This document shows, in pieces, positions 1 through 5,473 of a DNA stretch of 8,615 nucleotides. The stretch is from positions 1 to 8,615 of the forward strand of contig CAAGFN010000110.1 of NCBI GenBank assembly GCA_900769145.1. The letters are read 5' to 3'. Source of the DNA: Rikenellaceae bacterium. Its GTDB lineage: Bacteria > Bacteroidota > Bacteroidia > Bacteroidales > UBA932. The notes under the pieces were generated by a model. It worked only from the letters and a program-made list of their open reading frames with translations. It did not search any database and was not told the origin of the DNA. Made by a program: the position numbers and the translations under genes. The first letter of the stretch is position 1; the number at the start of each line of letters is the position of its first letter.

Positions 1-1
1 A

Positions 2-61
2 CCACATCTGACACCTGAAGCATGCAGGAATCTTCTCCCCGATAAATGGAAAAAAGAATAG
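2..61 (+). CDS. Probable 3' end of an unidentified gene (partial)
   Basis: An open frame enters from the left edge and ends at a TAG at 59-61. It encodes 19 residues, including the stretch LTPEACRNLLPDKWKKE. I take it as a gene tail because the stop falls exactly at the foot of a terminator-like hairpin (60-80) and because the facing gene, the dehydrogenase, stops at 136, giving an ordinary convergent arrangement. The charged Lys-rich end is typical of a soluble protein C-terminus. With only 19 residues I cannot name a family, and a chance open frame of this length is quite possible. Sequence to the left of the window would settle it. Confidence 0.35.
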   Translation, partial: PHLTPEACRNLLPDKWKKE

Positions 62-86
62 CAGGGCACAACACCCTGCTTTCTTT
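60..86. terminator. Bidirectional rho-independent terminator
   Basis: A perfect 7-bp stem (AGCAGGG at 60-66, CCCTGCT at 74-80) closes a 7-base loop. On the + strand it is followed by TTCTTT, which would end the partial gene stopping at 61. On the - strand it is followed by a stronger U-rich run (ATTCTTTTTT, 59 down to 50), which would end the dehydrogenase transcript about 55 bases past its stop. The stem is modest but GC-rich in its core. Confidence 0.7.
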
Positions 87-135
87 ATGCCACGGATACG
101 TCATTGCGGAGACGCTTACGGCTGTGCCCCGGTTT

Positions 136-957
136 CTACTTCCTGCCGGTGAAATGGTCCATTACGGAGTAAACGCCGAACCACTTGCCGAAAATCAGGT
201 CAAAGAGACAGTTCGGGAGGAGGCCCTGCCAGATTCTGATGAAATGGTAAGGGAAAGGTATGCCCTTGAAGTCCTTCTCCTTCTCGATTGCCCTGATAAT
301 CTTGGCGGCAGTCTTTTCCGGCTTCAATATAGGAAAAACTTTTGAATTGACGCCGTCGAACATTCCGGTATTGATGAAATATGGGGATACGGTGGTCACC
401 CTGACCTTGCTCTTCATCTGCTTGAGCTCGATTCTCATTGACTCGGTCCAGCCCACCACTGCCCATTTGCTGGCCACATAGACTGAAAGTTTCGGTACGC
501 CCAGCATACCTGCGGCGGAGGCGATATTGCATATATGTCCGCAATTGCGCTCAAGCATGTCCGGAAGGATGTTCAATGCGACGAGCATAGGAGCGGTGGC
601 ATTGATGTCCATCGTGAGATTGATGTCAGCAACTGTCTGCTGGTCAAAGGTTTTGTTGCCGCGGACAATTCCGGCGCAGTTTATCAGCAAATCGACATCA
701 CCTACATCGGACTTGACTGAAGCGTAGGCCGACTTGATATTCTGGTCATCGGCCACATTGACCTTGTATGTGAAAACCTTCCCTGCTGCGCCAGGCACTT
801 TCTCGAGATCAGCCTTGGCCGCTGCCATATTCGCTTCATTGATATCCCAGACTATGAGGGAGGCCGCACCTTTTTCAATGCAAATCCGGCCCATGATTTT
901 TCCGATACCGGATGCACCGCCGGTAATAAGTACGTTTTTGGAATTGATATTGAACAT
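136..957 (-). CDS. Short-chain dehydrogenase/reductase (SDR), classical type
   Basis: This is a 273-residue NAD(P)-dependent oxidoreductase of the classical SDR superfamily, expected to be cytoplasmic or peripherally membrane-bound. In order it shows the Rossmann cofactor motif TGGASGIG (residues 13-19 region), an acidic Asp38 at the end of the second strand (favouring NAD over NADP), NCAG at 93-96, and a catalytic tetrad of Asn119, Ser147, Tyr160 and Lys164 (YVASK). The block NIASAAGMLGVP...YVASKWAVVG resembles the SDR16C group (retinol and 17-beta-hydroxysteroid dehydrogenases). That suggests a lipophilic alcohol or ketone, but the substrate cannot be read from sequence. The C-terminal 40 residues are hydrophobic and aromatic. 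The open frame extends upstream to 1176, but I chose the ATG at 957 because the Rossmann strand begins there and a promoter-like element (976-1005) lies inside the extension. It is divergent from the YhhN gene and ends near a shared terminator. Confidence 0.9.
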   Translation of the reverse strand: MFNINSKNVLITGGASGIGKIMGRICIEKGAASLIVWDINEANMAAAKADLEKVPGAAGKVFTYKVNVADDQNIKSAYASVKSDVGDVDLLINCAGIVRGNKTFDQQTVADINLTMDINATAPMLVALNILPDMLERNCGHICNIASAAGMLGVPKLSVYVASKWAVVGWTESMRIELKQMKSKVRVTTVSPYFINTGMFDGVNSKVFPILKPEKTAAKIIRAIEKEKDFKGIPFPYHFIRIWQGLLPNCLFDLIFGKWFGVYSVMDHFTGRK

Positions 958-975
958 TTTGCTCTTTTTTATGCA

Positions 976-1005
976 CAAAATTACACACTTCCGACAAAAG
1001 AACAA
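976..1005 (-). promoter_or_regulatory. Bacteroidota-type promoter for the dehydrogenase
   Basis: Read on the - strand, a perfect -7 box TAATTTTG (983 down to 976) lies 19 bases downstream of a TTG -33 box (1005 down to 1003). Transcription would start near 970, leaving a short leader of about 13 bases before the ATG at 957. The leader is A-rich (AAAAAAGAGCAAA) without a clear Shine-Dalgarno match, as is usual in this phylum. Confidence 0.65.
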
Positions 1006-1076
1006 TAAATTTCGACCAATTGAGAACAAATTAATAATTTTAAGGGGAAATTGGTGGATTTCTCGACAAAAATGGA

Positions 1077-1084
1077 TAAATTTG
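1077..1084 (+). promoter_or_regulatory. -7 box for the YhhN-family gene
   Basis: TAAATTTG is an exact match to TAnnTTTG and sits only 6 bases before the ATG at 1091. The expected transcription start, about 6-7 bases past the box, falls on or next to the A of the ATG. No good -33 box is seen: the nearest TTG (1051-1053) is 23 bases away. The box could be fortuitous in this AT-rich gap. Confidence 0.5.
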
Positions 1085-1090
1085 TACGCT

Positions 1091-1843
1091 ATGATTTCAG
1101 AAAAGACCGCATTCGAACTCGTTCGAAACAATAAAGGGCTCGCCGGCACTGTCACTATCTTCACATTGCTGGTCATTTTGTATTTCTTCCCGCCATCCGA
1201 CCTGAAGGCAGCATTTCCCGACTTCCTCGTGAATTACAGAGTCGCCTGGCCGCTCTTGACATTGACAATAGCAAGCGGATTCCTGGTTTGCTGGCCTGTG
1301 GCATTCGCAATGCTGTTCTCTTTCGCCGGGGACTTTTTCGGGGCTTACGGTAGTTTCATCGGCCAGATGACCTGCTTCGCCATAGCGCACGGCTTCTTCA
1401 TCTACTTCTTCTCAGTCAGGTTCAAATCCGTATCAAGCCTCAGCTCGGTAAGGGTCAAAATCGCATCCAAGGAAGATGCCGACAAGTTCAACAACCTGAG
1501 GCTGAAGAGAATAGTAACATTCTGCCTATCTGCGATAGTCAGCATGATATTCATTTCTATTTTCCTATCCTTCATTCTCCCCCACATTGACAAGGGAGCC
1601 TTAAGGATAGGATGCGGCATTTATGCCGGGCTGATAAGCATTATGCTCGGCACGGCGTTGCTTCAGAGGGATTTGATGTTCGGGGCAGGCGCACTGCTGT
1701 TCATAATTTCCGACCTCATCCTGGCCTGGAACAAGTTCGTATCTCCGATAGAGTACAGTTCGGTCTTCATCCTCGTTCCATACTATGGCGGCCAGCTACT
1801 GATTTGGCTCAGGGCCTGCATTGACAACGTGCGCAGAAAATGA
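1091..1843 (+). CDS. YhhN-family (TMEM86/lysoplasmalogenase-like) membrane protein
   Basis: This is a 250-residue polytopic inner-membrane protein with about seven or eight hydrophobic segments (roughly 18-34, 52-66, 67-83, 90-108, 141-163, 172-190, 196-213, 222-240). Three YhhN-family signatures are visible: SFAGDFFG with Asp81, an AIAHGFFIYFF block with His100, and FGAGALLFIISDLILAWNKF (197-216, Asp208) followed by YYGGQLLIW at 231-239. Eukaryotic members (TMEM86) hydrolyse the vinyl-ether bond of lysoplasmalogens, and some bacterial members are reported to do likewise. Activity on a lipid is therefore plausible, but the substrate here is inferred. A loop of about 30 polar residues (109-139) separates the two halves. 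The open frame extends back to 734, opposite the dehydrogenase; I chose the ATG at 1091 because the preceding part is antisense to a real gene and a -7 box ends at 1084. Confidence 0.75.
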   Translation: MISEKTAFELVRNNKGLAGTVTIFTLLVILYFFPPSDLKAAFPDFLVNYRVAWPLLTLTIASGFLVCWPVAFAMLFSFAGDFFGAYGSFIGQMTCFAIAHGFFIYFFSVRFKSVSSLSSVRVKIASKEDADKFNNLRLKRIVTFCLSAIVSMIFISIFLSFILPHIDKGALRIGCGIYAGLISIMLGTALLQRDLMFGAGALLFIISDLILAWNKFVSPIEYSSVFILVPYYGGQLLIWLRACIDNVRRK

Positions 1844-1844
1844 A

Positions 1845-1866
1845 GGCCTCGTCCGAAGACGGGGCC
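1845..1866. terminator. Terminator hairpin between convergent genes
   Basis: A 9-bp stem (GGCCTCGTC at 1845-1853 with GACGGGGCC at 1858-1866, one G-T pair) closes a CGAA loop. Read on the - strand the loop is TTCG closed by C-G, the very stable cUUCGg tetraloop, and is followed by TTCATTTTCT. This suits termination of the kinase transcript. The hairpin begins one base after the YhhN stop codon, so it probably also stops or protects that mRNA, although the + side lacks a clean U tract. Confidence 0.75.
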
Positions 1867-1890
1867 AAGGTATTGGTAATCTTCAATTTA

Positions 1891-1908
1891 CGGATTATTC
1901 ATAATCCG
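1891..1908. repeat. Inverted repeat over the kinase stop codon
   Basis: CGGATTAT (1891-1898) and ATAATCCG (1901-1908) form an 8-bp perfect inverted repeat separated by two bases. It spans the last two codons and the TGA (1901 down to 1899) of the kinase. In RNA the central pairs would open to a loop of about six bases. It may be a second small hairpin aiding 3'-end formation for either gene, or may be chance. Confidence 0.4.
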
Positions 1909-3029
1909 GCGATAAAGTCCCTCATCTCATCCACGTGGTCGAGAGCGCTGTGGAAGAGAGCCATCTGGGCACGGGCACGGACGAAATTGTGGTCAATGTA
2001 CTTCGTCTTGTAGTAGGTGTCGCCATTGATATAGTCAGCCAGGAAGCGGACAGCCTGCATAAACGGGAACATACAAGCAGCATAAGGCAGATTTTCCCTC
2101 TCCACATCAGTCAGGAAACAGCCTGCAGATTCAATGTAACCGCGGGCGAAGGCCTTGAAAATCTCCATATTGAAACTGATTTTCGTCGTGTCAGGCTCAT
2201 CCTCCGGGGCAGTGTTGGCGGCCGTACGCAGGAAATCACCGAAATCCGAGAACACGAAACTCGGCATCACCGTATCCAGGTCAATTACGCAGAGAATATT
2301 GCCATCCTTGTCGAAAAGCATATTGTTTACCTTTGTGTCACAATGACATACGCGTTTCGGAAGCAGGCCGTCACGATGAAGCCTCTCGGCTTTGCACATC
2401 TCGATTCCATAGCTGTCAATGTCCTCGAGCATATCCATTACCTCCTCACCGTGGTCAGGATCATCCATATTGACTTCAGCCCCGTCCTCGGAACCGTCAA
2501 TGCGGCCTACAGCATCATTTTCGACAGCCTCAATGAGCTGGGACAGACGGAGTTCCATATTGTGGAAATCAGGGATGGTCTCGCCCAATGTGTCCGGGAT
2601 GTCGGCCAGCATTGCCTCGAAATTGCCGAATGCCTTGCCGGCGCAGTATGAATATTCAGGATTCACGGTTTCGTATGTATATGCATCCGGAATGAATACG
2701 GAAACCCGCCAGAACTTGCCGTCTTCCTCCAGGTAGGTCTCCCCGGTGTCCTTGACCTTGATGAAACGGAGCACTTTCCTGTCTATGTCAGACTCCCCCG
2801 CTGCCTCGTACTTAGCCCTGATATGGCCTGTGACGGCCTCGATATTGTGCTGAAGGAGAGGCACATCCTGAAAGATTGCATTATTGATGCGCTGGAGCAC
2901 ATAGTCCGGAGAGGAGCCCTCGGTCAGCACCTTGAATGTATCATTGATAAGGCCGCTTCCTAACGGCTCAATGGCTGTTACATTTCCCTCAATGTCGAAG
3001 CGGGAAACAATCTGTGAAAGTTCAGACAT
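1899..3029 (-). CDS. NahK/MdsC-like sugar kinase (aminoglycoside phosphotransferase fold)
   Basis: This is a 376-residue cytoplasmic phosphotransferase of the APH/choline-kinase fold. A glycine-rich nucleotide loop (LGSGLINDTFKV, 23-34) is followed by VLQRIN (44-49), the catalytic loop HCDTKVNN (229-236, with Asp231 as base and Asn236 as metal ligand), and CVIDLDTV (247-254, metal-binding Asp). The HCDTKVNN...CVIDLDTVMP signature is close to N-acetylhexosamine 1-kinases such as bifidobacterial NahK and to Bacteroidota proteins annotated as mucin-desulfatase-related (MdsC). The likely reaction is ATP-dependent phosphorylation of GlcNAc, GalNAc or a related sugar at C1, feeding host-glycan salvage; the exact sugar is inferred. 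Residues 172-196 are strongly acidic (about 10 Asp/Glu) and look like a surface insert. It lies downstream of the TonB receptor on the same strand with a 127-base gap and its own promoter-like element. Confidence 0.8.
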   Translation of the reverse strand: MSELSQIVSRFDIEGNVTAIEPLGSGLINDTFKVLTEGSSPDYVLQRINNAIFQDVPLLQHNIEAVTGHIRAKYEAAGESDIDRKVLRFIKVKDTGETYLEEDGKFWRVSVFIPDAYTYETVNPEYSYCAGKAFGNFEAMLADIPDTLGETIPDFHNMELRLSQLIEAVENDAVGRIDGSEDGAEVNMDDPDHGEEVMDMLEDIDSYGIEMCKAERLHRDGLLPKRVCHCDTKVNNMLFDKDGNILCVIDLDTVMPSFVFSDFGDFLRTAANTAPEDEPDTTKISFNMEIFKAFARGYIESAGCFLTDVERENLPYAACMFPFMQAVRFLADYINGDTYYKTKYIDHNFVRARAQMALFHSALDHVDEMRDFIAGL

Positions 3030-3083
3030 AATGACAATGTTTTAGCGTACGTCCTTCAGTCATGGTATAAAAATGTGGCGCTC

Positions 3084-3121
3084 CGGAGTCCCGGGAATCA
3101 TGAAAATCCCGCATTCCTCCG
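3084..3121 (-). promoter_or_regulatory. Leader hairpin upstream of the sugar kinase
   Basis: The receptor-kinase gap can fold into an outer 5-bp stem (3084-3088 with 3117-3121) and an inner 5-bp stem (3092-3096 with 3107-3111), separated by a small asymmetric internal loop and capped by 10 bases. It would begin about 4 bases after the predicted kinase transcription start (near 3125) and is followed nine or so bases later by the U-run ATTTTTAT. It could be an mRNA-stabilising leader, an attenuator, or a weak terminator for the receptor. Two 8-bp palindromes, CTCCGGAG and TCCCGGGA, sit side by side at 3081-3096. Confidence 0.4.
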
Positions 3122-3130
3122 AAACGCCCG

Positions 3131-3161
3131 CAAAATTAGGAAAAACAATCCTCAATTCAAA
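3131..3161 (-). promoter_or_regulatory. Bacteroidota-type promoter for the sugar kinase
   Basis: On the - strand a TTTG -33 box (3161 down to 3158) is followed after 19 bases by a perfect -7 box TAATTTTG (3138 down to 3131). Start of transcription is expected near 3125, giving a leader of about 95 bases before the ATG at 3029. The -33 box overlaps the stop codon (3159-3157) and last sense codon of the TonB receptor, so the kinase can be expressed independently of it. Confidence 0.7.
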
Positions 3162-5181
3162 ATCCGAGATCGACGGAAAGCCCTGCCTTCACGATGATAC
3201 CCGGCTGGGGAATGTTTCCATAATCATAGTACACATTGTCAGTCAGGTTGTTGGCCTCGACATAGACAGTGTATTTCCTGTCTTTTTCCCGGCTGAATGA
3301 ACCGGTCCAATGCAGCCTGGCATCCAGGATATTATAAGGCTTGTAGCCCACGACATTGCCTGTGGCGGCGAGGTTTTCATAGACCTCGTAGGAACCTGTG
3401 CGGTCCACCCAGCGCCAGAAAGCGTCGAGACAGAGCCCCTTCCAGATATGCAGGCCTGCCCGGGCCACGAACTTGTGCCTGACATACTCCAGTGCATATC
3501 TGGACAAGATGCCCGGCTCCTCTTTCTTGTCCTGGGAAATGTGGCTGTAGGATAGGTCGAGAGTCCTGAGGAAGAAGTCCTCGCGCAGCAGTATGCCGCG
3601 GAAGTCCAGCCTCAGGTCAACCTCCTGTCCGAAAGTATTGATTTTGGTATAATTGACTGATTTCCAATAGGCATCCTCTCCGTCAGCCTCGTTCTTGACC
3701 CAGTCAATCATATCCGAGCCCATATTGTAATACAATGAGACAACTGCATTGACTCCCCTTCTGGAATATCTCAGTCCACCCTCCACTGCCTGCATTTTCT
3801 CGGCCTTGAGGTTCTTGTCGGCCTGATGTCCGCCTACGGAATAATAAAGTTCCGTGAAGGTAGGCATTCTCAGGGACGAGTTATAGGAAAGATAGGCTTT
3901 CCAGTCGGAGGCGAAGCGCATTGAGACATTGACCGCAGGATAGAAGCGGAAGTTGTCATCATTGCCGGTATTCTTCACCGCAGCGACTCCGGCATTGGCC
4001 GAGAAGCCTCCGATTTCGTAGGTATGGTCGAGGAAGAAGCTGATATTCGTGCGGTTAAGTCCCTTCACGTATGACGTGTCGGCCCCGTGTACGGGCTTCG
4101 GAGACGAAAGCCACTCGCCGAGATTGGTACTGACGATGTCCTCGTTCCTGACTTCCGCACCGAATGCTGTACGTCCGATCAGGGTTTCAACCCAGGCATT
4201 GAGGTTTACTCCGAAAACATTGGTCCTGTGATGATTGAACGGAACTTTGTCCGGATTGCCCCGGAAAAGTTCGAAGCGGTCCCGGCTGTGGTTCCAATAA
4301 ACCTGCGGACGGAACTTGACAAGGCCATCGGTACGTGCGGAAACGGACACGAATGTCTTGAGGGTATGCTCGAACTGGTCGTCGTACTTGGAACTGTAGA
4401 AGGTGTTCGATCCGAAATCCCTGCTGCTCAGGCCGGCTGACCAATCCAGGACAATGTCAGGATGGGTGTAACTGCCCTGATAGAAGGCCTTCACGGCATT
4501 GTAGTCGGAGTTGAGTCCGCCGGCCTGGTTGCGGCTGAACCCGTCCGAACGAAGATAACTGGCTGATACGCTGCTCGTTACCTTTCCGGTCACGGCTCCG
4601 AAGCTGACCCCGGCATCCGCAAAGCCGTACGAGCCGCCTGCCGCCCTGGCGGACAATGTCGTCCCGGTGGGCTTCTTCGTCACAATGTTCAATGCGCCCA
4701 GCAGTGATGAGGAGCCGTACGATACGCCGGCCGGGCCCGACAGTATCTCGATCCGGTCAATGTCCTTGATATCCACAGGGAAATCAGCGGCATTGTGCCC
4801 CGTCTGGGGGTCGCAGATGTTGATTCCGTTCAGGAAAATGGCCACCTGGTCGAAGGTGCCTCCGCGCACGCTGATGTCGGTCTGTGCGCCCATATCGCCT
4901 CGCTGGCGGACATCCACGCCTGCCATGGTCTTGAGGATGTCATTGACACTCACGGCCGGAAGGGCGGCGATGGCGGCACTGTCCAGGACCGAGACTATCC
5001 TTGCGCTCCGGGACAATGTCACGGGCACCCTGGAAGAGGTCACTGATACGGAATCGATGTAATTGATTGAATTGTCTTTCGGAAGATTCTCCGAATAAAG
5101 CGCCTGTTCCCCGCAAAGGAATGCTGCCGGCACAATCGCAGCGATGGCGGCCTGTAGAACTCCGCCCTTGATTTTTAGCAT
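3157..5181 (-). CDS. TonB-dependent outer-membrane receptor (BtuB/siderophore-type size)
   Basis: This is a 674-residue TonB-dependent transporter. A positively charged start (MLKIK) and a hydrophobic run to about residue 24 form a signal peptide. DSVSV at 43-47 resembles a TonB box. The plug domain covers about 60-170 (VSVNDILKTMAGVDVRQRGDMGAQTDISVRGG, IEILSGPAGVSYGSSSLLGALNIVT). The rest is an alternating beta-barrel ending in the family-typical NNLTDNVYYDYGNIPQPG and a terminal Phe. The length suits cobalamin, haem or siderophore receptors rather than the 1000-residue SusC proteins, there is no N-terminal carboxypeptidase-like domain, and no SusD follows. The substrate cannot be read; I saw no recognisable cobalamin-riboswitch boxes upstream. 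The frame is open to 5319, but I chose the ATG at 5181 because the signal peptide starts there and a promoter lies at 5214-5245. Confidence 0.92.
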   Translation of the reverse strand: MLKIKGGVLQAAIAAIVPAAFLCGEQALYSENLPKDNSINYIDSVSVTSSRVPVTLSRSARIVSVLDSAAIAALPAVSVNDILKTMAGVDVRQRGDMGAQTDISVRGGTFDQVAIFLNGINICDPQTGHNAADFPVDIKDIDRIEILSGPAGVSYGSSSLLGALNIVTKKPTGTTLSARAAGGSYGFADAGVSFGAVTGKVTSSVSASYLRSDGFSRNQAGGLNSDYNAVKAFYQGSYTHPDIVLDWSAGLSSRDFGSNTFYSSKYDDQFEHTLKTFVSVSARTDGLVKFRPQVYWNHSRDRFELFRGNPDKVPFNHHRTNVFGVNLNAWVETLIGRTAFGAEVRNEDIVSTNLGEWLSSPKPVHGADTSYVKGLNRTNISFFLDHTYEIGGFSANAGVAAVKNTGNDDNFRFYPAVNVSMRFASDWKAYLSYNSSLRMPTFTELYYSVGGHQADKNLKAEKMQAVEGGLRYSRRGVNAVVSLYYNMGSDMIDWVKNEADGEDAYWKSVNYTKINTFGQEVDLRLDFRGILLREDFFLRTLDLSYSHISQDKKEEPGILSRYALEYVRHKFVARAGLHIWKGLCLDAFWRWVDRTGSYEVYENLAATGNVVGYKPYNILDARLHWTGSFSREKDRKYTVYVEANNLTDNVYYDYGNIPQPGIIVKAGLSVDLGF

Positions 5182-5213
5182 TAATAAAAACTTGTTAGTC
5201 GTTATACGGGGCG

Positions 5214-5245
5214 CAAAGTAAAAATAAAATCGCCAAAAATGCAAA
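5214..5245 (-). promoter_or_regulatory. Bacteroidota-type promoter for the TonB receptor
   Basis: On the - strand a TTTG -33 box (5245 down to 5242) lies 20 bases upstream of TTACTTTG (5221 down to 5214), a one-mismatch -7 box. The predicted start near 5207 leaves a leader of about 26 bases, AT-rich next to the ATG. No Fur-like or riboswitch signal was recognised in this gap. Confidence 0.6.
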
Positions 5246-5266
5246 TTTATTCTTCCTAAATACATA

Positions 5267-5297
5267 TTTGGCCAATGCCGGATTTTTTGTATATTCG
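5267..5297 (+). promoter_or_regulatory. Candidate promoter for the Fe-S flavoprotein
   Basis: TTTG at 5267-5270 is followed after 19 bases by TATATTCG (5290-5297), a one-mismatch -7 box. Transcription would start near 5303 and run through the REP-like repeat, giving a leader of about 170 bases before the ATG at 5474. I found no better -7 box between the repeat and the gene, but a degenerate nearer promoter cannot be excluded. Confidence 0.4.
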
Positions 5298-5320
5298 CAA
5301 GTTTGAATAAACGCCGCAAT

Positions 5321-5437
5321 TGTCATCTCTTCTGAGCGAAGCGAATTGAGAGATCTGAATACAGACAGATATCTCGACTGCGCACTATGTGCTTCGCTCG
5401 ATATGACAGAGCAATAGCACTTCGCTCGATATGACAG
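5321..5437. repeat. REP-like inverted repeat with duplicated right end
   Basis: The element opens with TGTCAT (5321-5326) and closes with ATGACA (5403-5408). Three arm pairs match in nested order: TGTCAT with ATGACA; GAGCGAAGC (5334-5342) with GCTTCGCTC (5391-5399); and GAGAGATCTG (5348-5357) with CAGATATCTC (5366-5375, one mismatch). The right end, CTTCGCTCGATATGACAG, occurs at 5392-5409 and again at 5420-5437, so an extra half-copy follows the main unit. The TGTCAT...GAGCGAAGC wording resembles a dispersed repeat I recall from many Bacteroidota genomes, a REP/BIME-like element; that is memory, not a search. No transposase accompanies it. Confidence 0.75.
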
Positions 5438-5473
5438 GCAGCAGGAATAAGTACAATCCGAACGAACATTGAT

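Noticed and set aside
734..1090. A 119-residue upstream extension of the YhhN-family frame
   Set aside because: It is antisense to the conserved N-terminus of the dehydrogenase and crosses the AT-rich promoter region. The family-like membrane protein begins at the ATG at 1091.
958..1176. A 73-residue N-terminal extension of the dehydrogenase
   Set aside because: It runs through both divergent promoters and overlaps the YhhN start. The Rossmann fold begins normally at the ATG at 957.
1935..2651. A 238-residue + strand open frame opposite the kinase
   Set aside because: It lies entirely antisense to conserved kinase motifs, shows no recognisable domain, and is explained by biased codon use on the other strand.
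5182..5319. A 46-residue N-terminal extension of the TonB receptor
   Set aside because: A signal peptide starts at the ATG at 5181, and the extension contains the -33 and -7 boxes.
5182..5320. Cobalamin riboswitch upstream of the TonB receptor
   Set aside because: The predicted leader is only about 26 bases, and no conserved riboswitch boxes could be seen.
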